Positions 26,696 to 34,668 of a stretch of 64,000 nt of DNA are shown in pieces. The notes beneath the pieces were generated by a model. It saw only the letters and a list, made by a program, of their open reading frames with translations, was not told the origin of the DNA and searched no databases. This DNA is from Streptomyces odontomachi (GTDB lineage Bacteria > Actinomycetota > Actinomycetes > Streptomycetales > Streptomycetaceae). Each line of letters opens with the position of its first letter. Within the stretch, counting starts at the first letter, position 1. The DNA lies in contig NZ_JAMJWG010000010.1 in assembly GCF_024435355.1 (NCBI RefSeq), forward strand, positions 1 through 64,000, given 5' to 3'. Made by a program: the position numbers and the translations under genes.

Positions 26696-27919
26696 TCAGC
26701 GGTTTGGATCACTTCCGGGCCGGTTGGCCGTGTCGCCGGGGGGTGCGGCGGGCCCGGTCGGGGCGTGCGCGGTCGGGGCGTGATCCGTCGGAGGCGCCAT
26801 GCGTCCGGGGCGGCCGGGGGGCGCCCAGGCGGCGTTCCTGGCGTCGTCCAGTTCGGCCGCCAGCACCTCGACGAGGCGCCCGGCGGGCAGTGCGCGGGCC
26901 ATCCGGTGGCCCTGGCCCGCCCAGAGGGCCATGCCCTGCGGATCGCCGGCGTCCGCCGCGGCCCTGCGCAGCGGCGTGGTGAGGAAGTGGACCTGCGGGT
27001 AGCCGGCGGGGGCGTAGCGGCCGTGCTCGCGCATGAAGCGGTTGACCAGGACGCGGGCCGGGCGGCCTGTGAAGGCGCGGGTCAGCTCGGTGCGGGCGAA
27101 GATCGGGCTGGTTATCGCTTCTTTGTGCAGGCTGTGAGCGCCCGACTCGGGGGTGACGAGGAAGGCCGTGCCGAGCTGTCCGGCGTCCGCCCCCGCGGCG
27201 ATGGCCGCCGCGACCTGGGTGCCGCGCATCAGGCCGCCGGCCGCCAGGATCGGCAGCCGGACGCTCTCGCGCACCTGCGCGACCAGGGTGAGCAGCCCGA
27301 GGCCGGCATGGTCGTGCTCCGGCCGGTCGCGGTGGGTGCCCTGGTGGCCGCCCGCCTCGATGCCCTGCACGCAGAGCGCGTCGGCGCCCGCCTGCTCGGC
27401 GGCCCGGGCCTCCTCGGAGCTGGTCACGGTGACGATCGTCAGGGTGCCGGCGTGCGCGAAGGCCTTCAGCACCTCCGGGGAGGGGCAGCCGAAGGTGAAG
27501 GAGACGACGGCCACCGGGTCGTCGAAGAGGACGGCGAGTTTGGCGTCGTAGCCGTCGTCACGGTCCCCGTCGGGGTCGCCGAGTTCCGTCTCGTACCAGG
27601 AGGCCTCTCCCGCGAGCTGGTCGCGGTAGACGCCGACGGCGGGCCAGGCCGCGCTCCCGCCGGACACGCCGGCGGGGCCGGGCCGTACGCCGGCGTCGGG
27701 CTGCGGCACCAGCAGGTTCACTCCGAACGGTCGGGTCGTGAGCTGCCGCAACTGCTTGATCTCGTGGTACATCCCGTCCGCCGTCTTGTGGCCACCGGCG
27801 AGGAACCCGAGTCCACCGGCTTCGGACACGGCTGCGGCAAGCCGCGGACACGAGGCGCCACCGGCCATGGGCGCCTGCACGATCGGCAGAGGGAAGAGAT
27901 CGGCCAGTGCGGAGGACAT
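26696..27919 (-). CDS. Nitronate monooxygenase (2-nitropropane dioxygenase family)
   Basis: A 407-aa FMN-dependent TIM-barrel enzyme that oxidises alkyl nitronates. Visible family features are PIVQAPMAGGAS at the N-terminus, CVQGIEAGGHQGTH carrying the active-site His near residue 190, and the phosphate-binding ILAAGGLMRGTQVAAAIAAGAD. The C-terminus is a Pro/Thr-rich tail of about 30 residues of no known role. ATG 27919 is the start. It lies 31 bp upstream of the tricorn gene on the same strand and could be cotranscribed. It likely detoxifies propionate 3-nitronate-type compounds. Confidence 0.88.
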   Translation of the reverse strand: MSSALADLFPLPIVQAPMAGGASCPRLAAAVSEAGGLGFLAGGHKTADGMYHEIKQLRQLTTRPFGVNLLVPQPDAGVRPGPAGVSGGSAAWPAVGVYRDQLAGEASWYETELGDPDGDRDDGYDAKLAVLFDDPVAVVSFTFGCPSPEVLKAFAHAGTLTIVTVTSSEEARAAEQAGADALCVQGIEAGGHQGTHRDRPEHDHAGLGLLTLVAQVRESVRLPILAAGGLMRGTQVAAAIAAGADAGQLGTAFLVTPESGAHSLHKEAITSPIFARTELTRAFTGRPARVLVNRFMREHGRYAPAGYPQVHFLTTPLRRAAADAGDPQGMALWAGQGHRMARALPAGRLVEVLAAELDDARNAAWAPPGRPGRMAPPTDHAPTAHAPTGPAAPPGDTANRPGSDPNR

Positions 27920-28007
27920 GACCGCATGTTGTCACGTCCCCCGCCCGCATTGGACAGCAGCCTTACGCCTGGCATATGACTCGGTCACCGACTGCTATCA
28001 GGCGCGG

Positions 28008-29144
28008 TCACCGGCCGTTGAAGGCGTCCTTCAGACGGGAGAAGAGGCCCTGCTGGCCCGGCTGGAACTGACCGGTCGGACGCTCCTCGCCGCGCAGCTT
28101 CGCCAGTTCCCTGATCAGTCGTTCCTGCTCGGGGTCGAGCTTGGACGGGGTCGTCACCTCGACGTGCACGATGAGGTCACCGCGCCCGCCGCCGCGCAGG
28201 TGGGTGATGCCGCGGCTGTGCAGCGGAATCGACTGCCCGGACTGCGTACCCGGCCGGATGTCGACCTCTTCGAGTCCGTCCAGGGTCTCCAGCGGCACCT
28301 TGGTGCCCAACGCACCGGCTGTCATGGGGATGGTGACGGTGCAGTGCAGATCGTCGCCGCGGCGCTGGAACACCCGGTGCGGCAGCTCGTGGATCTCCAC
28401 GTACAGGTCGCCGGCGGGGCCACCGCCGGGGCCGACCTCGCCTTCCCCGGCGAGCTGGATGCGGGTGCCGTTGTCCACACCGGCGGGGATCTTGACGGTG
28501 AGGGTGCGGCGCGAGCGGACCCGGCCGTCGCCGGCGCACTCGGGGCACGGGGTGGGCACCACGGTGCCGAAGCCCTGGCACTGCGGGCAGGGCCGCGAGG
28601 TCATGACCTGGCCCAGGAAGGACCGGGTGACCTGCGAGACCTCGCCACGGCCGCGGCACATGTCGCAGGTCTGGGCGCTGGTGCCGGGCGCCGCGCCCTC
28701 GCCGTTGCAGGTGGCGCAGACGACGGCCGTGTCGACCTGGATGTCCTTGGTGGTGCCGAAGGCCGCCTCGTCGAGCTCGATCTCCAGCCGGATCATCGCG
28801 TCCTGGCCGCGCCGGGTGCGGGACCGGGGGCCGCGCTGGGACGCGGTCCCGAAGAACGCGTCCATGATGTCCGAGAAGTTCCCGAAGCCGCCCGCGCCGA
28901 AGCCACCGGCGCCACCGCCGCCGGTCTGCGACAGCGGGTCACCACCGAGGTCGTAGACCTGCTTCTTCTGCGGGTCCGACAGGACCTCGTAAGCGGCGTT
29001 GATCTCCTTGAACCGCTCCTGCGTCTTCGGATCGGGATTGACGTCCGGGTGCAGCTCGCGTGCGAGCCGCCGGAACGCCTTCTTGATCTCGTCCTGGGAC
29101 GCGTCGCGGCGCACGCCGAGTACGGCGTAGTAGTCCGTGGCCAC
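28008..29144 (-). CDS. dnaJ: Molecular chaperone DnaJ (second, hrcA-linked copy)
   Basis: A 378-aa Hsp40 cochaperone that stimulates DnaK. The J domain occupies residues 1 to about 68 with HPD in RELHPDVN. A short Gly/Phe region follows (GGGGAGGFGAGGFGNF), then four CxxCxGxG zinc motifs (CATCNGEG, CDMCRGRG, CPQCQGFG, CPECAGDG) and the C-terminal substrate domain. GTG 29144 stands directly against the hrcA stop, so the two are cotranscribed and coupled. This position identifies the dnaJ2-type copy controlled through HrcA and CIRCE, as opposed to the dnaK-operon copy. Confidence 0.95.
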   Translation of the reverse strand: MATDYYAVLGVRRDASQDEIKKAFRRLARELHPDVNPDPKTQERFKEINAAYEVLSDPQKKQVYDLGGDPLSQTGGGGAGGFGAGGFGNFSDIMDAFFGTASQRGPRSRTRRGQDAMIRLEIELDEAAFGTTKDIQVDTAVVCATCNGEGAAPGTSAQTCDMCRGRGEVSQVTRSFLGQVMTSRPCPQCQGFGTVVPTPCPECAGDGRVRSRRTLTVKIPAGVDNGTRIQLAGEGEVGPGGGPAGDLYVEIHELPHRVFQRRGDDLHCTVTIPMTAGALGTKVPLETLDGLEEVDIRPGTQSGQSIPLHSRGITHLRGGGRGDLIVHVEVTTPSKLDPEQERLIRELAKLRGEERPTGQFQPGQQGLFSRLKDAFNGR

Positions 29145-30161
29145 TTACGACTCCGCCAGGATCTGTCCGACGTAACGTGCCACTGCGCGTACTGCTCCCA
29201 TCGTTCCCGGATAGTCCATGCGGGTCGGTCCGACCACGCCGAGTTTGGCGACTGCCTCGCCGCCCGAACCGTAGCCGACGGAGACGACGGACGTGGAGCT
29301 GAGTCCCTCATGGGCGTTCTCATGACCGATCCGTACGGTCATGCCCGAATCCGTCGACTCGCCAAGCAACTTGAGGAGCACGACCTGCTCCTCCAGGGCT
29401 TCGAGCACCGGCCGGATGGTGAGAGGGAAGTCATGCCCGAAGCGGGTGAGATTGGCGGTGCCGCCGATCATCAACCGCTCCTCGGTCTCCTCGACCAGGG
29501 TCTCCATCAGGATGGAGAGCACAGTCTGGACGGTACCGCGGTCCTCGGCCTCGAAGGCCTCCGGTAGATCCTGCACCAACTGCGGCACATCCGCGAAACG
29601 GCGGGATCCGACCCGGCTGTTCAACCGGGCCCGCAGATCCGCGAGAGCGGTCTCGCCGAACGGCGCCGGGCAGTCCACCATGCGCTGTTCGACCCGCCCG
29701 GTGTCCGTGATCAGCACCAGCATCAGCCGGGCCGGGGCGAGCGCCAGCAGTTCCACGTGCCGCACCGTGGAGCGGGTCAGCGACGGGTACTGGACGACCG
29801 CGACCTGCCGGGTCAGCTGCGCCAGCAGCCGCACGGTACGGGCCACGACGTCGTCGAGGTCGACGGCGCCGTCCAGGAAGTTCTGGATGGCACGCCGCTC
29901 GGGCGCGGTCATGGGCTTGACGTCGGCCAGCCGGTCGACGAAGAGGCGGTAGCCCTTGTCGGTGGGGATGCGCCCGGCGCTGGTGTGCGGCTGGGCGATG
30001 TAGCCCTCCTCTTCGAGGACCGCCATGTCATTGCGCACGGTCGCCGGCGAGACGCCGAGCTTGTGGCGTTCGGTGAGCGCCTTGGAGCCGACCGGCTCCT
30101 CCGTGCCGACATAGTCCTGGACGATCGCGCGCAGCACTTCAAGCCTGCGTTCGCTGAGCAT
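29145..30161 (-). CDS. hrcA: Heat-inducible repressor HrcA
   Basis: A 338-aa repressor that binds the CIRCE operator and is released on heat shock. The N-terminal winged helix reads RLEVLRAIVQDYVGTEEPVGSKAL, followed by TVRNDMAVLEEEGYI. The inserted dimerisation and GAF-like domains follow. ATG 30161 begins MLSERRLEVL, the conserved start; a GTG at 30203 would add 14 residues without homology. Immediately followed by dnaJ. A CIRCE element stands 230 bp upstream next to a promoter, so autoregulation is expected. Confidence 0.95.
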   Translation of the reverse strand: MLSERRLEVLRAIVQDYVGTEEPVGSKALTERHKLGVSPATVRNDMAVLEEEGYIAQPHTSAGRIPTDKGYRLFVDRLADVKPMTAPERRAIQNFLDGAVDLDDVVARTVRLLAQLTRQVAVVQYPSLTRSTVRHVELLALAPARLMLVLITDTGRVEQRMVDCPAPFGETALADLRARLNSRVGSRRFADVPQLVQDLPEAFEAEDRGTVQTVLSILMETLVEETEERLMIGGTANLTRFGHDFPLTIRPVLEALEEQVVLLKLLGESTDSGMTVRIGHENAHEGLSSTSVVSVGYGSGGEAVAKLGVVGPTRMDYPGTMGAVRAVARYVGQILAES

Positions 30162-30390
30162 CGCGCGCACCTCCAGCTCTGCCTGCGGGTCCCCGACCGG
30201 CACCGGTGCACCGGCCCCGTCCGGCCCGTGTCCGGTCTACGGTCTCTGCGTCCCGTCGGTACGCCTCCGCGTACCGCCGTCTCGAACGTCGCTTACGTCT
30301 CTTACATCTCGAACGTCCATGTTCTGTTGCCTCTGCACCGCCGACCGGAGCCGCCGCATCCGCTGCCTTGGCACTGTTCGCCGCCGGTGC

Positions 30391-30417
30391 TTGGCACTCA
30401 CGGCGTAGGAGTGCCAG
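30391..30417. promoter_or_regulatory. CIRCE operator
   Basis: TTGGCACTC - 9 nt - GAGTGCCAG matches the CIRCE consensus (TTAGCACTC-N9-GAGTGCTAA). It lies just downstream of a promoter reading toward hrcA-dnaJ. It is the binding site of the HrcA encoded next door. Confidence 0.92.
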
Positions 30418-30428
30418 TCTCCCCGTTC

Positions 30429-30459
30429 AGTGTACGGCCGGAGGGTACGGCCGCGGCAA
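30429..30459 (-). promoter_or_regulatory. Vegetative-type promoter of hrcA-dnaJ
   Basis: On the minus strand TTGCCG and TACACT are separated by 19 nt, and the CIRCE element begins 11 nt after the -10 box. The leader to hrcA would be about 260 nt. The 511-bp divergent gap 30162-30672 otherwise holds a T-rich leader with repeated ACGTC/TCGAACGTC words and no gene. Confidence 0.6.
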
Positions 30460-30672
30460 GAGTGCTCACTGCGGACGGCGGAAGGCGGAACGGGAGTTAC
30501 CGGGCGGGTGGGTCGGGGGTTGGTCCCGGGTGAGGATGATCACAGGGCCGGCGAACTGCGTGTCGCGCCTCCCACCGGCCCTGGTCGCCGCCTGGCACCG
30601 GGGCGCAGCACGGGTGGGCGCACGGCACGGGACGACGCGCGGCGAGTGAGGACGCACGGAGTGAGGACCCAC

Positions 30673-31506
30673 ATGGGAGAGCGAATCGACTGGGACGCGG
30701 CGGGCTGGGAGCGGCTGGCCCCCGGGGTGGGCCGGATCCGGCTGCCCGGGCTCGACTGCACCGTGGGCCTCGTCGCCGGGCCGGCCGCAACCGGCGGGCT
30801 CGACACGGCCACCGTCTTGACCGCGGCCTCCGCGTCCGGCACGGCCTCCGCGTCCGGCACGGTCCTGCTGGTCGACGCGGGCGGCACCCTGAGCGAGGGC
30901 GCCCGGCTGCGCGCCGACGCCGTCCGGCTGCTCGGCGCCGGGACTCCGGTGACCCACGTGGCGCTGACCCACGCACACTTCGACCATGTGTTGGGCGCCG
31001 CGGCCTTCACGGGAGCGGAGGTGTACGGGGCGGCCGGCGTCGGGGCGCTGATCGCGGCGGACCGTGCGGCGCTGCGCGCGGACGCGGTGCGTTACGGGGT
31101 CGACGAACGGGACGCCGCCGAGGCCGTCGACGCGCTCGTGGCGCCGCGGCACGAGATCGACGCCGAACGGACGCTGGACCTGGGCGGCGGCGTGCGCGCG
31201 GTGCTGGTGAACGCCGGCCCTGGGCACACGGCGCACGATCTCGCCGTCCTTGTGACCGGCGCCCCTGGCGACCCTGGTGGCAAGGCAGGGCCCAAGGTGG
31301 TCTTCTGCGGCGACCTCGTGGAGGAGTCCGGCGAGCCGCAGGCGGGGCCCGACGCGGTGCCCGCCCGCTGGCCCGACGCCTTGGACCGGCTGCTCGCTCT
31401 CGGCGGCGAGGACGCCCTGTACGTGCCCGGTCATGGCGCGGCGGTGGACGCCGCGTTCGTCCGTCGGCAACGCGACGAGTTGGCGGCGCGGTTCGGGGTG
31501 GGGTAG
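30673..31506 (+). CDS. Metallo-beta-lactamase fold hydrolase
   Basis: A 277-aa MBL-fold protein. The zinc signature HAHFDH (motif HxHxDH) occurs in VALTHAHFDHVLGAAAF, and later ligands appear as His in GPGHTAHDL, Asp in FCGDLVEES and His in VPGHGAAVD. ATG 30673 has GAGGA 5 nt upstream; GTGs at 30646 and 30661 are alternatives. A short SASGTASASGT repeat lies near residue 55. No signal peptide. The substrate is unknown. It diverges from hrcA and precedes DUF3097, an order seen in other Streptomyces. Confidence 0.85.
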   Translation: MGERIDWDAAGWERLAPGVGRIRLPGLDCTVGLVAGPAATGGLDTATVLTAASASGTASASGTVLLVDAGGTLSEGARLRADAVRLLGAGTPVTHVALTHAHFDHVLGAAAFTGAEVYGAAGVGALIAADRAALRADAVRYGVDERDAAEAVDALVAPRHEIDAERTLDLGGGVRAVLVNAGPGHTAHDLAVLVTGAPGDPGGKAGPKVVFCGDLVEESGEPQAGPDAVPARWPDALDRLLALGGEDALYVPGHGAAVDAAFVRRQRDELAARFGVG

Positions 31507-31547
31507 CGGTGGGGCGGCGGGGGCGCCACTCCACTCGGCGGGTGCCT

Positions 31548-31590
31548 GACGGGTCAACTGGCGGATCAACTGACGGGTCAACTGGCGGCC
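31548..31590. repeat. Imperfect direct repeats GACGGGTCAACTGGCGG
   Basis: GACGGGTCAACTGGCGG occurs twice, with a related GGATCAACT between the copies. They lie 50-90 bp before the DUF3097 start. They may be regulatory or simple slippage repeats. Confidence 0.4.
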
Positions 31591-31640
31591 GGATCCGTCC
31601 CGGCACCCCGGGGCGGCGTCGGGGCCGCTATCGTCGCCGG

Positions 31641-32453
31641 ATGCGCCACTACTCGCCGGATCTGACGCCGCCGTGGAAGAAGCAGCAGCCCGCGCCCGAG
31701 GTGCCCGCTGAGCCAGGTCTCGTGGTGGAGGAGCCGGGGTCCGGGTTCTGCGGGGCGGTGATCCGCTGCGAGGCGGGCACGGTCACGTTGGAGGACCGCT
31801 TCGGCAAGCACCGTGCGTTCCCGCTCCAGCCGCGCGGCTTCCTGCTGGAGGGCCGGCCGGTCACCTTGGTCCGTCCGGCTTCCGGTGCGCCTGCGCGTCC
31901 GGCCCGTACGGCGTCCGGGTCCGTCGCGGTGCCGGGGGTGCGGGCGCGGGTGGCCCGAGCGAGCCGGATCTATGTGGAGGGCCGCCACGACGCGGAGCTG
32001 GTGGAGCGGGTGTGGGGCGACGACCTGCGGATCGAGGGCGTGGTCGTGGAGTACCTGGAGGGTGTCGACGATCTTCCGGCGATCGTCGCGGACTTCGCAC
32101 CGGGCCCCGACGCCCGGCTCGGCGTGCTCGTCGACCACCTGGTGGAGGGCAGCAAGGAGTCCCGCATCGCGGCCGAGGTCACCGACGCGCACACCTTGGT
32201 CGTCGGCCATCCGTACATCGACATCTGGGAGGCAGTGAAGCCGTCGTCGGTGGGCATCCCCGGCTGGCCGAGCGTCCCGCGCGGCCAGGACTGGAAGACC
32301 GGTGTCTGCCGTGCCCTGGGCTGGCCGGAGAACACCGGCGCGGCCTGGCAGCGGATCCTGTCCCGCGTACGGTCCTACAAGGACCTGGAGCCGGCACTGC
32401 TGGGACGGGTGGAGGAGCTGATCGACTTCGTCACGGCCAACGGTGCGGCTTGA
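31641..32453 (+). CDS. DUF3097 family protein
   Basis: A 270-aa actinobacterial conserved protein. It starts MRHYSPDLTPPWKK and contains ASRIYVEGRHDAELVERVWGDD, which resembles a Toprim-like EGRHD motif, and later VDHLVEGSKE and HPYIDIWEAVKP. These features suggest a Toprim-type nuclease or RNA-processing domain, which is inference. ATG 31641 was chosen from the family N-terminus. Its 3' end overlaps the convergent Uma2-family gene by 23 bp. Confidence 0.88.
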   Translation: MRHYSPDLTPPWKKQQPAPEVPAEPGLVVEEPGSGFCGAVIRCEAGTVTLEDRFGKHRAFPLQPRGFLLEGRPVTLVRPASGAPARPARTASGSVAVPGVRARVARASRIYVEGRHDAELVERVWGDDLRIEGVVVEYLEGVDDLPAIVADFAPGPDARLGVLVDHLVEGSKESRIAAEVTDAHTLVVGHPYIDIWEAVKPSSVGIPGWPSVPRGQDWKTGVCRALGWPENTGAAWQRILSRVRSYKDLEPALLGRVEELIDFVTANGAA

Positions 32454-33021
32454 CGTTGGGGAGTGTCCCGAACTCTTCGGTTTCCAACTCGATGCCGAGC
32501 CCGGCCAGCGGTACAGGGTCACCGAACTTGCTGACTCGCTGAACCTGGTAGTCGGCGTCCTCACCCGCACTCGCGGGTTCCGTGAGCAGCACGCACTGAC
32601 CCATGATCGGGTCGATGATCAAGTAGGCGGACACACACCCTGCCGCATAAATCGAACGTTTGGTGCAGTAGTCCCGTTCGATGCTGGTCTTTGAGACGAC
32701 CTCGACCAGCAACGTGATCAATTCAGACGGGATCAGTCGGCCGGACTCCGGGCCGACACCGCGTTCCAGGACCACCAGGTCAGGCTGAGGCTCGCTGGCC
32801 TCGCTCAGAATGGCGACGTCCTGGGTCTGGAGCCGGCTCCACTGCTTGCGCGGGATCTGATCCTGCACTGCCTCCACGATGTCGTTGTGGACCCGGTCCG
32901 GCCCCGCCATCATCACGATTTCCCCCCGGAGGAGCTCCACCTTGAAGCCTTCGGGGGGCTCAAAGTGCTCGAAGAAGTCGGTCATCCGGCGGGTCGTCGG
33001 GCGCTCGTCCACAGTGGTCAT
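32431..33021 (-). CDS. Uma2-family (DUF820) restriction-endonuclease-like protein
   Basis: A 196-aa protein of the PD-(D/E)xK-like Uma2 group. The core E-x-x-x-GEIVMM, the active-site-like QPDLVVL and the later LLVEVVSKTS (E-x-V) segment give the expected D ... E-x-K/S pattern. Members are abundant in Streptomyces and of unclear function. ATG 33021 follows GGAG. Codon use is visibly less GC-biased than in the neighbours, and the gene is wedged between DUF3097 (23-bp convergent overlap) and hemW. Both points suggest a later insertion into conserved synteny. Confidence 0.82.
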   Translation of the reverse strand: MTTVDERPTTRRMTDFFEHFEPPEGFKVELLRGEIVMMAGPDRVHNDIVEAVQDQIPRKQWSRLQTQDVAILSEASEPQPDLVVLERGVGPESGRLIPSELITLLVEVVSKTSIERDYCTKRSIYAAGCVSAYLIIDPIMGQCVLLTEPASAGEDADYQVQRVSKFGDPVPLAGLGIELETEEFGTLPNVKPHRWP

Positions 33022-33150
33022 CTCCGTGGCCTCCGTTTTCTGCCGCCGCTGTAAACGACAGCAGCGTAGGAACAAGCGTATGCGGAGTGCCCCGATCTTG
33101 ATATTGATTCACTCCAACGGGCGATTAGTCCTCTATGTCATCCCGCGGCA

Positions 33151-34383
33151 TCAGTCCACCAGGTCCCTGACCACCGCATCCGCCAGCAGCCGCCCCCGCA
33201 GGGTGAGGACGGCGCGGCCCGCGTCGAACGGGGCGGCTTCGAGGAGTCCGTCGGCCAAGGCCCGGCGTGCCGCCGCGAGGCCGTCGGGGCGCAGGATCGA
33301 CAGCGGGCAGCCGTCGCCCAGCCGCAGCTCCAGCAGGACGCGCTCCACGCGGCGGTCCTCGGCGGCCAGGACCTCGCGCCCGGCGCCCGGTGAGCGCCCC
33401 TCGGCGAGCCGGGCCGCGTACGCGCCGGGATGCTTCACGTTCCACCACCGCACGCCGCCCATGTGGCTGTGCGCGCCGGGGCCCGCGCCCCACCAGTCGG
33501 CGCCGCGCCAGTACAGCTCGTTGTGCCGGCAGCGGGCCGCCGGGGACGCCGCCCAGTTCGACACCTCGTACCACCGGAAGCCGGCCGACGCGAGCGCTTC
33601 CTCGGTCATCAGGTAGCGGTCGGCGTGCACGTCGTCGTCGGTCATCGGTATCTCGCCGCGCCGGATCCGGCGGGCCAGCCGGGTGCCCTCCTCCACGATC
33701 AGGGCGTACGCGGAGACGTGGTCGGGGCCGGCGCCGACGGCCGCGTCGAGGGAGGCCCGCCAGTCGTCGTCGGACTCCCCCGGGGTGCCGTAGATCAGGT
33801 CCAGGTTCACATGGTCGAAGCCTGCCGCGCGTGCCTCGGCCACGCACCGTTCCGGGCGGCCGGGGGTGTGCCGGCGGTCGAGCACCCGCAGGACGTGCTC
33901 GCGTGCGCTCTGCATCCCGAACGAGATCCGGTTGAAGCCGCCGTCCCGCAGCGCGGCCAGGTACGCGGGGTCGACGGACTCCGGATTGGCCTCCGTGGTG
34001 ATCTCCGCGTCGTCCGCGAGGCCGAACTCGGTGCGGATCACGTCCAGCATCCGCACGAGGTCGGCGGCGGCCAGCAGGGTCGGCGTGCCTCCGCCGACGA
34101 AGACGGTCTGCACGGCGCGCGGGTCGTCGCCCAGCACCTTGCGGGCCAGCCGGACCTCGTCGGTCAGGATGCCCGCGTAGGTGTCCCGGGAGGCCAGCAC
34201 TCCGCCGGTGCCGCGCAGCTCGTCGGCGGTGTAGGTGTTGAAGTCGCAGTACCCGCAGCGAGTGGCGCAGTACGGCACGTGCAGATAGAACCCGAGCGGC
34301 CGCTTCCCCGCGCCCACCAGGGCGGACGCGGGCAAGGAACCGTCCTCGGGCACGGGCTCACCGTCGGGCAGCAGGGAAGGCAT
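33151..34383 (-). CDS. hemW: Radical SAM protein HemW (HemN-like)
   Basis: A 410-aa radical SAM protein that binds heme and is thought to insert it into respiratory proteins; older annotation calls it oxygen-independent coproporphyrinogen III oxidase. The cluster motif is YCATRCGYCDF (C-x3-C-x2-C). FVGGGTPTLL, ITTEANPES and RISFGMQS follow in the family order. ATG 34383 has GGAAGG context; ATG 34392 in the same frame is an alternative. HemW lacks the extra residues of true HemN, so heme chaperoning is the better reading. The 285-bp gap upstream holds a half copy of the repeat described at 22.9 kb. Confidence 0.9.
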   Translation of the reverse strand: MPSLLPDGEPVPEDGSLPASALVGAGKRPLGFYLHVPYCATRCGYCDFNTYTADELRGTGGVLASRDTYAGILTDEVRLARKVLGDDPRAVQTVFVGGGTPTLLAAADLVRMLDVIRTEFGLADDAEITTEANPESVDPAYLAALRDGGFNRISFGMQSAREHVLRVLDRRHTPGRPERCVAEARAAGFDHVNLDLIYGTPGESDDDWRASLDAAVGAGPDHVSAYALIVEEGTRLARRIRRGEIPMTDDDVHADRYLMTEEALASAGFRWYEVSNWAASPAARCRHNELYWRGADWWGAGPGAHSHMGGVRWWNVKHPGAYAARLAEGRSPGAGREVLAAEDRRVERVLLELRLGDGCPLSILRPDGLAAARRALADGLLEAAPFDAGRAVLTLRGRLLADAVVRDLVD

Positions 34384-34454
34384 ACGGCCCATTGTCCCGT
34401 ATGCCCCGGGTTCCCAGGGAACGGCTATCCCGCCCGGCCAAGGGCCACCGCTAA

Positions 34455-34476
34455 GGGGCGCGGGGAACTGCGCGAC
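34455..34476. repeat. Single arm of the dispersed inverted-repeat element
   Basis: GGGGCGCGGGGAACTGCGCG plus AC matches the arm of the 127-bp elements at 23.0 and 57.1 kb, followed by CAACC as in those copies. The right arm is missing, so this is a truncated copy. Confidence 0.7.
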
Positions 34477-34626
34477 CAACCACAACGAAACCGGCAGACC
34501 GCCACCGCCCCCAGCGGGCCTGTCTCTTCCACACGGGGCCACCGTGGGCAGGGGATGGTGCCACCGGAAGGCCCCCCGGGCGCACCGGGTGCACCGGACG
34601 CGCCACACCCCGGGGAAGCCGGGGAG

Positions 34627-34648
34627 ACCGGGGCCCTCAGGCCCCGGT
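34627..34648 (-). terminator. Hairpin after the acyl-CoA ligase gene
   Basis: ACCGGGGCC-CTCA-GGCCCCGGT is a perfect 9-bp stem with a 4-nt loop, 20 bp after the ligase stop. No U-run follows, as is usual in Streptomyces. Confidence 0.6.
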
Positions 34649-34668
34649 GGGCGCCGGGCGCCGCCCGG

